From a virus, in the IMG/VR virus record IMGVR_UViG_3300040806_002501, positions 1 through 31,674 of that record: a DNA stretch of 31,674 nt; one strand, given 5' to 3'. A program made the position numbers and the translations under genes. Below, piece after piece: positions 1 to 8,400 of the stretch. Position 1 is the first letter of the stretch. Every line of letters starts with the position of its first letter. Under the pieces are notes generated by a model that was not told where the DNA came from, searched no databases, and saw only the letters and a program-made list of their open reading frames with translations.

Positions 1-251
1 GCACCGACACGCTGCCCGGCGGTCTGGCCGCTGGCACCCTTTACTGGGTCAAGGTCATCGACGCCGACCAGTTCACCCTGCACGGCGGCGGCCGCGTGGC
101 CGTCCGCTACGGCCAGGTCGACATCACGAGTGTCGGGGTGGGCACCCACTCGATGGAGCGCGCAGAGACCGCCGAGGCGATGTTCCACGCCCAGCGCATC
201 AACGACCCGCGAACGATCGCCGCGGCGACCGACGTGGACAACCTGGCCTGA
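1..251 (+). CDS. 3' end of an unidentified phage structural gene (partial)
   Basis: An open frame enters the window in phase with base 3 and stops at TGA 249-251, giving 82 visible residues. The visible part contains a beta-rich stretch (LPGGLAAGTLYWVKVIDADQ) of a kind often seen as an accessory domain in phage head and tail proteins, followed by a helical tail. The next gene starts 20 bases later on the same strand, ahead of neck genes, so this is probably a head protein (capsid or decoration). The family cannot be named from the C-terminus alone. Confidence 0.6.
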   Translation, partial: TDTLPGGLAAGTLYWVKVIDADQFTLHGGGRVAVRYGQVDITSVGVGTHSMERAETAEAMFHAQRINDPRTIAAATDVDNLA

Positions 252-271
252 CGGCCGAGGAGACCCCCAGC

Positions 272-937
272 ATGAACATCCAACAAGCCCTACTGGCCCT
301 TGACCCGAAGAACGACCAGCACTGGACCGACGCAGGTCTGCCGCGACTGTCGGAGCTCAAGCGCCTCACCGGCAACGACGCACTGACGCGCGCGGACGTC
401 AACGACGTCGACAGCGAGTTCCACCGCGACATGGTTGGCGTGGTCCACGAGGTCCTCGACGACATCTTCGGCGAGACCTCGGACGATTCCGCCGAGGACC
501 AACCCGAGCCAGCTGTGGAGCGGCAGGAGTCCGTGCTGGGGCTGCCCCTGCCGCAGATCCTCGGTGACCCCGAGGTGGCGCGTCAGGCCCTCCAGGAGCT
601 CAATGGGCTCCAGCTCGAGGCGGCCAACCGACTGAAGGTTGTGCAGGATGAGCAGGCCCAGCTGGCGGCTCAGGTTGCCGTAGTCGAGCGCGCGGTGGAG
701 CGCCACCGCCGGGCCATGGGCACCTCGGAGGACTCCTCGGGGGTCCGTGCGTACCTCGAGCGGCAGCGCCAGGTGCGCGAGGAGCGGGCGACCCGGCGGA
801 AGGCGTTCATCGAGTCGGGCGTGACTGCCGGCGAGGTGGCCGCCGAGCTGCGCGGCCAGGCCCCGATCGACGCTGCGATGAACGCACGTGGCAACAGTCG
901 GGGCACGTCGCGGCCCAAGATGGGGGTGACGCGCTGA
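272..937 (+). CDS. Hypothetical virion-region protein with LDP-x-HW-x-GLP motif and coiled coil
   Basis: The gene encodes 221 residues. The ATG at 272 has a GAGGAG ribosome site about ten bases upstream. Residues 10-42 carry LDPKNDQHW then GLPRL and a TRADV segment, a short motif I associate with the N-termini of several uncharacterised phage proteins. A central acidic linker (about 70-85) precedes a long charged helix, probably a coiled coil, at about 110-190. The C-terminus is basic. The gene overlaps the next one by one base (TGATG). Its place between a structural gene and the neck cluster suggests a virion or scaffolding-like role, but no enzymatic motif is visible and I cannot assign a function. 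Confidence 0.75.
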   Translation: MNIQQALLALDPKNDQHWTDAGLPRLSELKRLTGNDALTRADVNDVDSEFHRDMVGVVHEVLDDIFGETSDDSAEDQPEPAVERQESVLGLPLPQILGDPEVARQALQELNGLQLEAANRLKVVQDEQAQLAAQVAVVERAVERHRRAMGTSEDSSGVRAYLERQRQVREERATRRKAFIESGVTAGEVAAELRGQAPIDAAMNARGNSRGTSRPKMGVTR

Positions 938-1305
938 TGTTCGGCTCCCTGGGATCGCCGCGCCGGGTTCGGGCCAGGCTGCACGCTGCACTGTTCCACG
1001 CGAGGGAGCAGCGCCGCGGGCGGCTCCTGGCCCCGCCGGCGTCGACCCAGGGGGACGTCGATCACGCTGAAAACAGCCCCTTCAGCCTGACCCTCGAGGA
1101 CGGCAGCGGTGACTGGGTCACGACAGTGCAGATCTCGCCCGAGCTGCCTCAGCTCAGCTTCGACGGTGCGGACCTGGCGGGCACCCTGCCGTCGGTATCG
1201 GAACCCACGGACCACGTCGTGAGCGTCCGTCGCCGCAACGGCTACGGAGTCAGCTACGCGACCTTCACCCTTACCATCCTGAACACGGAGCAGGGCGGAC
1301 GCTGA
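937..1305 (+). CDS. Small hypothetical protein with Ig-like C-terminal fold, possible virion decoration
   Basis: The gene encodes 122 residues, begins inside the previous stop and ends inside the next start. The first 35 residues are very Arg-rich. The rest is beta-rich, and the C-terminus (about 90-118: DHVVSVRRRNGYGVSYATF then TLTIL) has the alternating pattern of the last strands of a bacterial Ig-like or cadherin-like domain. Translational coupling on both sides places it in the head-neck operon. A surface decoration role is a guess from fold and position. Confidence 0.65.
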   Translation: MFGSLGSPRRVRARLHAALFHAREQRRGRLLAPPASTQGDVDHAENSPFSLTLEDGSGDWVTTVQISPELPQLSFDGADLAGTLPSVSEPTDHVVSVRRRNGYGVSYATFTLTILNTEQGGR

Positions 1306-1826
1306 TGGCTGCCACCTTTGAGGTCGAGGACGGTACGGGAAAGGCCGACGCCAACGCCTACGTGGCGGTGCCCACGGTGACGCAGTACGCGGAGGACTAC
1401 CTGGCGGACGCCTCGGTGTGGACGGGTTTGGCGTGGGGCGTGCAGGAGCGCCACATCCGGGTCGCGACGCGCTACCTAGACGCGACCCTGTGCAACCGCT
1501 GGAAGGGCTCGCGGGCGAGCCAGTCGCAGGCTCTGGACTGGCCTCGCAAGGGCGTGGTGGACCGCAGCGGGTTCCAGCTGGATTCGGACGCCCTGCCGGC
1601 CGCGCTCAAGCAGGCCTGCTGCCAGTTCGTGATCGAGGCCCTGAGCAACGACCTGCTGCCGAACCTGGACAGCGCCGGCCGAATCACCCGCAAGCGGGAA
1701 AAGCTGGGCGACCTCGAGCAGGAGATCCAGTACGAGGGCGGGTTCGACGAGGGGAAGGTCTACCAGCTGGCCGTGGCCCTCCTGGATGAGCTCCTCGTGC
1801 CTCGCGGGCGGGCGGTGAGGGCCTGA
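1305..1826 (+). CDS. Head-tail connector (DnaT-like annotated family)
   Basis: The gene encodes 173 residues. The N-terminus (FEVEDGTGKADANAYVAV then QYAEDY) matches the start of a phage family often labelled 'DnaT-like ssDNA-binding protein', which in head-tail operons is the first connector or adaptor below the portal. The remainder is helical, with the WKGSRASQSQALDWPRKGV segment typical of that family. It should act at the neck, forming a ring on the portal. It is coupled by TGATG overlaps to both neighbours, and a head-closure and a gp10-like gene follow, which fits the connector reading better than a DNA-binding one. Confidence 0.75.
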   Translation: MAATFEVEDGTGKADANAYVAVPTVTQYAEDYLADASVWTGLAWGVQERHIRVATRYLDATLCNRWKGSRASQSQALDWPRKGVVDRSGFQLDSDALPAALKQACCQFVIEALSNDLLPNLDSAGRITRKREKLGDLEQEIQYEGGFDEGKVYQLAVALLDELLVPRGRAVRA

Positions 1827-2209
1827 TGGGAATCCTGGACAGCACCTTCCGCAGCCTGGCAACGAGCCTGGTCGGGCGCTTTCGCGACACCTCGAGCACC
1901 CTGACGAGGATCTCCGAGGGGGCCGGCTACAACCCGGCCACGGGCAGCTCGAGCAGCTCGAGCACCAGCGCCTCGATCAAGCGCTCGCCGGCGATGCCGT
2001 TCAAGACCTCCCAGATGCAGGACGAGGAGGTGCTCGAGGGCGATCTGTACTGCTACGTAGACGCGGCCAGCTGCGAGTCGGCGGGCGTCTCGCCCGTTCC
2101 CGGTGACGGCTACCGGGTCGAGCTCGACGGCTTACGAGTCATCTCGGCCACGGCGCTCGAGTCGGGCGACCAGAACGCGGCCTACCTGCTACACCTGCGG
2201 GAGGCGTGA
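1826..2209 (+). CDS. Probable head closure protein
   Basis: The gene encodes 127 residues. The pattern fits small phage head-closure proteins: an N-terminal helix, a 'TRISEGAGYNPATGSSSSSS' strand-turn region with a Ser-rich loop (residues 28-50), then beta strands with 'PGDGYRVELDGLRVISATAL' near the C-terminus. This family plugs the connector and forms the tail docking surface. It lies between the connector-like gene and the gp10-like gene, the usual position. It starts in the preceding stop, and the next start (GTG 2211) is one base after its stop. The assignment rests on pattern and order, not on catalytic residues. Confidence 0.6.
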   Translation: MGILDSTFRSLATSLVGRFRDTSSTLTRISEGAGYNPATGSSSSSSTSASIKRSPAMPFKTSQMQDEEVLEGDLYCYVDAASCESAGVSPVPGDGYRVELDGLRVISATALESGDQNAAYLLHLREA

Positions 2210-2210
2210 C

Positions 2211-2630
2211 GTGAGCCTGCGCAGTGAAATCGAGCTCTTCGGCCAGGCCGTCGAGGCCCGCGGCAACACGCTGGCCAGGAAGGTGGCCCTGACCGCGCTC
2301 CAGGGCGTTGTCTTTCGGTCGCCGGTGGACACCGGCCACTTCCGGCGCAACTGGCGGGTGTCGCAGGGCAGAGCGGAGCTCGACGTCCGGGGCAAGCGTG
2401 GCGACGGGGCGGCCGAGGGGCCGGGTGAGACGCTCTCTCGCGGCCAGGCCAAGCTCCAGGATGCGGGCTGGAACGATTCGATCCACGTGAGCAACCACGT
2501 GGAATACGCGGCGTACCTCGAGGCGGGGAGCTCGCCGCAGGCTCCGCCGAACGGGATCGTGGGCCTGACCATGGACGAGGTCCGGGCGCGCTTTGCCGGC
2601 CTGGTCAAAGAGGTGCGAGGTGGCCGGTGA
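2211..2630 (+). CDS. HK97 gp10-like neck/tail completion protein
   Basis: Starting at GTG 2211, one base after the preceding stop, the gene encodes 139 residues. An upstream in-frame start at 2103 would overlap the previous gene by about 100 bases and is rejected. Residues 30-50 read RSPVDTGHFRRNWRVSQG, the 'SPVDTGxLRxxW' signature of the HK97 gp10 / phage minor tail family. 'YAAYLEAGSSPQAPPNGIVG' near 98-117 corresponds to the conserved 'YAxxVExGts..ApxGm' segment. The protein joins head and tail at the neck. It overlaps the next gene by four bases (GTGA). Confidence 0.85.
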   Translation: MSLRSEIELFGQAVEARGNTLARKVALTALQGVVFRSPVDTGHFRRNWRVSQGRAELDVRGKRGDGAAEGPGETLSRGQAKLQDAGWNDSIHVSNHVEYAAYLEAGSSPQAPPNGIVGLTMDEVRARFAGLVKEVRGGR

Positions 2631-3058
2631 CGCACTACGACCGCAGCGCCTTTCGGTACGCGGCCCGCGGCGTCCTGGCTGCGGTGTCGGGGTATCCCGG
2701 GCACGACTTCCTCGAGTGGGAGGGCCGCGCCTGGACGCGCGACGGAGACCCCACCAACGGGCTGTTCGTGCGCGAGCTGCTGCTGCCGGTGTCCGAGGAG
2801 AACTCCAGCTCGGGCTACATCATCGCGCGCGGCCGAGCGAACTACGACGTCTTCCTGGCGCGTGGCGCACTTATCGAGCCGGCGGAAACGCTGGCCAAGA
2901 ACATCGCGGAGGCCTTTGCCGGCGGTCAGTCGATCGCGGCCTCGGGCTTCTCGATCGTTGTGAACCGATCCGAACGTGGCGAGCTGCGACCCAGCCCGTC
3001 GCCGGAGTGGTCGTTCATTCCCACCTCTTTCTCCTGGTACGTCTACACGGCGAAGTGA
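2627..3058 (+). CDS. Tail terminator protein
   Basis: The gene encodes 143 residues, with a GTG start in a GTGA overlap with the gp10-like gene. Size, position directly before the tail tube gene, and the motif order (N-terminal helix; FVRELLLPV strand; RGRANYDVFLARG; C-terminal 'WSFIPTSFSWYVYTAK') fit small tail-terminator proteins of the DUF4128 / lambda gpU type. Such proteins cap the tail tube and fix its final length. The family call comes from order and pattern only. Confidence 0.7.
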   Translation: MTHYDRSAFRYAARGVLAAVSGYPGHDFLEWEGRAWTRDGDPTNGLFVRELLLPVSEENSSSGYIIARGRANYDVFLARGALIEPAETLAKNIAEAFAGGQSIAASGFSIVVNRSERGELRPSPSPEWSFIPTSFSWYVYTAK

Positions 3059-3075
3059 CCCTGGCAGGCTGAATC

Positions 3076-4593
3076 ATGGCTCTTGCATCTGGAAACACGA
3101 CCAACCTGATCTACTGGCGGGAGCGCGTTCCTGGCGTGCAGCCTGCCGCTCTTGCGACTGCGACGACTGGGCTCGGCTGGGCTGAGGGCGACGACGCCAA
3201 CAGCTTCAAGGTGACCCGGGCCTCTGGCGACTTCACTACGGACGGCTTCGTCGAGGGGCAGATCGTGCGTCTCGCGGGCTTCACGACGACTGGCGGCACT
3301 TCGCCGGTCTCGCCGACCACGGGTGCGTACCGCATCCGCTCGGTCGCCGCGACCACTGTGGTCATCGAAGACACGGCCAGTGCCACCGCTCTGAACGGGG
3401 GCACCTCGGGCAGTGCCGGCACGATGCAGATCCAGGCGATGACCCTGCGCTCGACGTCGATGAACGTCAACCTCGAGCGCAACCTCTTGGAGTCCGGGGA
3501 GATCAGCTCCTCGGGTATGCAGAAGGACGTCCGCCACGGCTTCAACCAGATCACGGGCTCGCTGGGCTTCGAGCTTTCCCGTGGTGCCTTCGACGACTGG
3601 ATGGAGGCGGCACTCCGTGGCCGGTTCACCACGATCTACGGGGTCAAGGACGCCAGCGAAACCGTCGACGCGGCGGCTGGCTCTGCGGCCGGCACCTCGA
3701 AGTTCACCCGCAGCGGCGGCAGCTGGCTTGCCAACGGCTTCCGGGTGGGGGACATCGTCAGCGTCGGCGCGCCCTTCGACTCGGACAGCCAGGGGCAGTA
3801 CCGAGTCCTCGCTCTGACCGCCACCGTGATGACCGTCGCGGACTCTGCCGGCTCGGTCGTGCCCGAGTCCAGCATCGACGGCGTCGAGTCCATCAACGTG
3901 GTCGGGCGTCGACTTGACGCCGGAACCACGAAGATCACCTTCGGCATGGAGCGTCAGTTCACCGACATCCAGCAGTATCAACTGTTCGCGGGGGTGTCGG
4001 CTGCGAACTTCCAGATCAGCCTGGATCCCGAGCAGATGGCGACCGCCACGGTGGACGTCATCGGCCTGAGCGGTGGTGAGCTTTCGGGCACCAGCGTCGT
4101 CACTGGCAACGTCCTGGCTGCGCGTGCTGCCGCTTCCAACTCGCCCTTCGCCTGGCAGGACGGTGCCGTGTACGAGGGCAAGGTCAGCAACGCCGTGGTG
4201 ACCGGCGGCAGCGTGACGGTGAACCCGCAGCGCTCGCTCGAGGCCGTTGTGGGCAGCCGCTACTCGCCCGACATCTTCGAGGGCACGATGCAGGTGGAGG
4301 CCCAGATCGACGCCTTCCTGGAGACCGGGGCCAGCCTGTTCGGCAAGTTCTACGACGAGACCGAGAGCTCGCTCTGGATCGAGACCCGCGATCCCCAGGT
4401 CGCCACCGGCTTCATGTCGATCGTCGTTCCGCGCACCAAGTACACCGGTGCGCAGCTCGACCCCCAGCAGGAGGGCCCCATCACCCAGAACCTGCCCTTC
4501 CGCGGGCTGGAGAAGGCGGTGGACCTCGCGGCCGGCGGCACCGGCTACACCTCGATCGTCATCCAGGTGTCGAACAACGCCGACGAGTTCTGA
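3076..4593 (+). CDS. Major tail tube protein with two inserted beta modules
   Basis: The gene encodes 505 residues, much longer than simple tube proteins (about 140-250) but in line with the Phage_tail_tube_2-type family. Core elements include 'NTTNLIYWRERVPG' at the N-terminus, 'STSMNVNLERNLLESGEI' (about 128-145), 'GSLGFELSRGAFDDWMEAAL' (about 157-177) and a C-terminal half repeating this plan from about 290. Two modules interrupt it, at about 34-118 and 191-275. Both follow the pattern G-F-x2-G-x-I-V ... G-x-Y-R-[IV] ... T-x-x-V-x-D. The protein polymerises into the tail tube. The gene has its own 17-base leader after the terminator gene. Confidence 0.85.
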   Translation: MALASGNTTNLIYWRERVPGVQPAALATATTGLGWAEGDDANSFKVTRASGDFTTDGFVEGQIVRLAGFTTTGGTSPVSPTTGAYRIRSVAATTVVIEDTASATALNGGTSGSAGTMQIQAMTLRSTSMNVNLERNLLESGEISSSGMQKDVRHGFNQITGSLGFELSRGAFDDWMEAALRGRFTTIYGVKDASETVDAAAGSAAGTSKFTRSGGSWLANGFRVGDIVSVGAPFDSDSQGQYRVLALTATVMTVADSAGSVVPESSIDGVESINVVGRRLDAGTTKITFGMERQFTDIQQYQLFAGVSAANFQISLDPEQMATATVDVIGLSGGELSGTSVVTGNVLAARAAASNSPFAWQDGAVYEGKVSNAVVTGGSVTVNPQRSLEAVVGSRYSPDIFEGTMQVEAQIDAFLETGASLFGKFYDETESSLWIETRDPQVATGFMSIVVPRTKYTGAQLDPQQEGPITQNLPFRGLEKAVDLAAGGTGYTSIVIQVSNNADEF

Positions 4594-4618
4594 TCTGACC
4601 TCTGATCCATACCCCAGC

Positions 4619-5056
4619 ATGGACCTCACTGACTTTGACGTGAAGCGGCGCGCGGAGGAGGGCTCCTGGCTCCACCTCCGCGAGCCGATCAACAACGAGC
4701 TGCTGTTTGCCGACGATGGCGACGAGTACGGGGACTCCGGGGAGCGCCGGCCCATGCGGCTGAAGCTCCTCGGGGCCGACTCCGACACGCTTCAGAAGTA
4801 CGGCAGGGGCCTGCTCGATGAGCAGCGCCGCCAGGCCGCGACTGAGGGGAAGGCCTTCCGCAGCTCGAGCGAGGTCGAGGAAGACCTGATCTCGCTGCTC
4901 GTGGCCGCGACTGTCGACTGCGAGAACATCCTGGTCGACGGCGAGGAGATCGAGCCGACCCGGCGCGAGCTCGAGGCCCTGTACGAGCGATTCCCGTGGA
5001 TCGCCGAGCAGGCCATGCGGCGCGTCCGTGATCGCGCGGCGTACCTAAAAAACTGA
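4619..5056 (+). CDS. Tail assembly chaperone (G-type)
   Basis: The ATG at 4619 gives 145 residues (MDLTDFDVKRR start); no good Shine-Dalgarno is visible in the 25-base leader. The protein is small and acidic, has an N-terminal beta part and a helical C-terminus, and sits between tail tube and tape measure, the position of lambda gpG-like chaperones that coat the tape measure during tail assembly. Its last codons are CTA AAA AAC TGA and contain a perfect A_AAA_AAC slippery heptamer, so a share of ribosomes should shift -1 and make a G-T fusion of about 285 residues. The call rests strongly on position and the frameshift signal. Confidence 0.85.
   Translation: MDLTDFDVKRRAEEGSWLHLREPINNELLFADDGDEYGDSGERRPMRLKLLGADSDTLQKYGRGLLDEQRRQAATEGKAFRSSSEVEEDLISLLVAATVDCENILVDGEEIEPTRRELEALYERFPWIAEQAMRRVRDRAAYLKN
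5047..5053 (+). promoter_or_regulatory. -1 programmed ribosomal frameshift heptamer A_AAA_AAC
   Basis: The zero frame reads CTA AAA AAC TGA, so the seven bases AAAAAAC form the canonical X_XXY_YYZ site with the phase required for simultaneous slippage. The zero-frame stop follows immediately. The -1 frame continues for 140 codons into a T-like chaperone domain. Confidence 0.9.
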
Positions 5057-5475
5057 CGGACGGGCTGGTGGCGTGGGCTCGCAAGCAGTTCGAGCTCGCC
5101 GCGCCATCAGCCCGCGGCAAGTCCAACCTGGCGGCGCACATCCGCCAGCTGGCCAAGTCGGGCAGGGCACCAGAATGGGCAAAGGAACTCAGCGCGCAGA
5201 CCGTCACAGAACCCCCGGGGCTCTTGCCTCAGTGGGGAATCTACTGCGCTCTGAGTCGCCGTCGCCGCAGTGGGATGAACGGCCCGGAGCCTCTGACGGA
5301 TCTGGACCTGCTGGCCTGGGAGCGAGGCTATTCCGTCTCGCTGGCCGTGTGGGAGCGCGAGCTGCTCTTCGATCTCGACTCAGCCTTCCTGGAGGTGTGG
5401 CATGACCGATCTCGCCAATCTCGAGATCCAAATCCGGGCCAAGGGCGTCGAAGAGGCGCGCCGCGCTCTCGGTGA
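5053..5475 (+). CDS. T-part of tail assembly chaperone, read by -1 frameshift from the G gene
   Basis: This -1 frame relative to the upstream chaperone opens at the slippery site and runs 140 codons to TGA 5473-5475. It would be fused to the 145 G residues. The segment 'PLTDLDLLAWERGYSVSLAV' with following WERELLFDLD (about 76-105 of this part) resembles C-terminal tail chaperone T domains that bind the tape measure. A GTG at 5068 could in principle start it alone, but it has no ribosome site. The last 74 bases overlap the tape measure start and encode a basic, probably disordered tail. Confidence 0.85.
   Translation: MTDGLVAWARKQFELAAPSARGKSNLAAHIRQLAKSGRAPEWAKELSAQTVTEPPGLLPQWGIYCALSRRRRSGMNGPEPLTDLDLLAWERGYSVSLAVWERELLFDLDSAFLEVWHDRSRQSRDPNPGQGRRRGAPRSR
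5062..5113 (+). promoter_or_regulatory. Frameshift-stimulating RNA stem-loop
   Basis: GGGCTGGTGGCG (5062-5073) pairs with CGCCATCAGCCC (5102-5113): 12 base pairs including one G-U. Inside, 5074-5081 pairs with 5091-5098 (8 pairs, two G-U) around a nine-base loop, with three bases bulged at 5099-5101. The spacer from the heptamer is eight bases (5054-5061), within the usual 5-9 range for -1 stimulators. Confidence 0.85.
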
Positions 5476-8400
5476 GCTGGCCAAGGCAGCGGTCGAGGTC
5501 GAATCTGCGGTGGACGAGATGGGCCGCGGCACCCGCGAGGTGGGGCGTGCCACCGGCCAAGCCGAGCGGGCTGCTGATCGCCTGGGCCGCGAGCTCGACA
5601 ATGCGGGCAAGAGCGCGCGAAAGACCGGCCAGGAGTCGAGCCGCGCCGCGGACAAGATCGACGAGCTGGATACTAGCTCGAGGCGCGCCGCTGGGGGGGC
5701 GCGCGAACTGGACGAGTCCGCTGAGCAGCTCGGCCGTACAGCTGGGGGGCTGTCGGGGTCGCTTGGCGGGCTCTCTACCATCCTCGGAGCGCTGGGTGGC
5801 GCGGTGTCCTTCGGGGCACTTGTGGGCACCCTGAACGAGTTCGAGGACGGCCTGGTCGGGGTCTCGAAGACCACCGGCATCAGCGGCGCTGCGCTTGCCG
5901 AGCTCGAGGCCGGCATTGAGGGGCTGGCAACGCAATCGAGCGCGGCCGTGGCGGACCTGTTTGGCATCGCGCAGAGCGCCGGCCAGCTCGGCATCCAGGG
6001 TGGCGAGTCGATCCTGCTGTTCACGGATGCGGTGGCGAAGCTGACGGATGCGGCACCCTCTCTTCGCGGGTCCTCGGAGGAGACTGCTCTCGCCCTGGCG
6101 CGAATCCTGGCGGTCTCCGGCGAGTCGACCGACAACGTGACGGCCCTCGCCTCCACGATCGCACTGCTCGGCGACAGCTTCGCCACGGTGGAGAGCTCTG
6201 TCCTGGCCACCGGCCTCGAGGTCGCCAAGGCCGGCGCAGCGTTCGGGGTTTCGGCTGAGGAGGCCCTTGGCCTGGCGACCGCCTTCGACGTCATCGGCAC
6301 CGAGGCCGAGCTGTCGCGGTCGGCCATTGTGCAGGTGTTCGGCGAGATCACGAAGGCCGTCGCCGAGGGCAGCGAGCGCCTCGAGGGCTTCTCTGCCTCC
6401 GCTGGCCTGTCCTCCGAGGCGTTCGCCGACCTGTTCCGCAGCTCGCCGGTGGAGGCGCTCCAGGCGTTCCTGGGCGGCCTCGGCGAGCTGGGCGACGCCG
6501 GAGCCGAAACGACGCTGGTGCTGGACAGCCTGGGTCTGACCTCGGTGCGCCTCCAGCCGACCCTGCTGACCCTAGCGAAGAACTCGGACATCCTGCGAGA
6601 CGCCCTGGCGGCCGCTGCCGCAGAGTTCGAAAACCCGACGAAGCTGCAACGGGAGTTCGAGGCCGGCTCAGACCGCCTGGGAGCCGCTCTACAGCGTCTC
6701 GCCAATACCGCGAAGGTGGCGGTGGACAACTTCGCGGACGACAGCACGGGGCTTGCTGGGGGCCTTCGCGGGGTCGTGGAGGCGTCCACCGACGCCCTGC
6801 GGGTGCTGGCGGGCCTGGACGACCAGGTGCAGGGCTCACGAGGCGTGGCTGCGGCCACGGCCGGTGCCTTTGCTGGCCTTGGCACTGCCATCGGGATCTA
6901 CGCCGCCGCGGCCGGCACCGCGAAGATCGCGACGATCGCACTCAACTCGACCCTGCTGAGTACGCCGGTGGGGGCCGTCGCGGTGGGGGTTGGCGCTCTG
7001 GTTGGTGCTGTGGTCGCGCTCGACGGTGCCTACAGCGACATCAACGGCAAGAGCGTGTCTTTCATCGACGACCTCAAGGTCATCGGCGGAGAGGCCATGA
7101 ACGCCGCGGAGGCATTCCTTGGCCTGCCCGAGTCGGCCTCCGTGGGGCTCGGCGGCACCTTGGACATCTTGGCGGCGATTTCCGACCGCATCACGGGGCT
7201 CCTGTTGACGCCGTTTGAGGCCATCGGCATCGCCATGGAGCGTTCGGCGGAGCAGTGGCGGCGCTTCGGGGACGTCATTTCCTCGACCCTCGCGGCCATC
7301 CAAAACGGCGACTGGTCACGGGCGTTGGAGTCGCTCAACGAGTTCGGCCGTGGCGGCTTCGAGGCCATGGACCTTGGCGACATCGTGGCCGAGGCGTTCG
7401 ATCGCGGTCAGAGCAGGAAGTTCGCCAGCAGCCTCCTGGGTGGGGTGCGCGAGGAGCTCGACGCGATCGTTGGAGCGGTCAACGTGACCGCGAACCAGAT
7501 CCGCCTGAGCCGCAGTGCGGGCGTGCCCGCGGAGGCTGGAGGGGCAACGGGGACCGCCTCATTGCCGGGGGTTGATTCTGCGCCTGTCGCCGGGCCTGAC
7601 GGGGGGGCCGGCCTTGAGGCGCAGCTGGAGGGCCTGGCGGCCCGCCTGGCGCGCCTTGGCCAGACGGGCCAGGACGCCAGCCGCGGCCTGGGGCCGCTGT
7701 CCACGGCCATTCTGGGCGCGGGGGTAGCGGCAGCCAACGCGGCTGGCCGGATGGCGCTGCTCGCAGCCGAGCAGGATCGGGCTCGCCAAGCCTCGCTGGA
7801 CCTGATCGAAGGCCTGAAGGGTGACGCGGCCGAGCTGGATTTTGCCCTCGAGCAGGTGCTGCGTAGCGGGCCTGAGGCTCGCAAGGCGGCAGTGCTGCGC
7901 GACGTGGCGGCAACGCTGCGCGACGCGGGCGTGGCCGGCGAAGCGGCCGGGCAGGTGCTGGACGACTTCTCGGCGAAACTAGACCGCCTGACCGAGCTCG
8001 AGCGGCTCAACGGACTGGCCCGCGGGTTCGCTGACGCTTTGGGGGATGGCCTGAAGTCGGCCGTGCTCGACATCGAGAACGCCGATGAGGCGCTGCGCAA
8101 TCTGGCGGCACGGCTGGGCGAGGTCGCCCTCGACCGCCTGGTCATCGACCCCTTCGTTCAGGGCACCGGCGACGCTCTGGCTGGCCTGGCCGGTGGCTCT
8201 GTGGGTGAAGCGGCCGCAGACGCGGGCCTGCAATCTGCCAGCGCGCTACTGCAAACGGCGGGCACGGGGCTTCAGGCTGCTGGCAGCACCCACCAGGCCG
8301 CGGCATCGGGGCTTCAGGCCGCGGCCGCGGGTCTCCAAAGCGCCGCCTCGGCTCTCCAGGGTTCAGCCGCCAGCGATCTCGGCGAGGGCATTGTGGAGGG

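Noticed and set aside
3043-4788. 581-residue minus-strand open frame across the tail tube gene
   Set aside because: It is antisense to a clear tail tube gene, has no recognisable domain and is His/Arg/Gly-rich, as expected of a shadow frame.
5380-6891. 503-residue minus-strand open frame opposite the tape measure
   Set aside because: It is Ala/Ser/Arg/Pro-rich antisense of the tape measure codons with no motifs.
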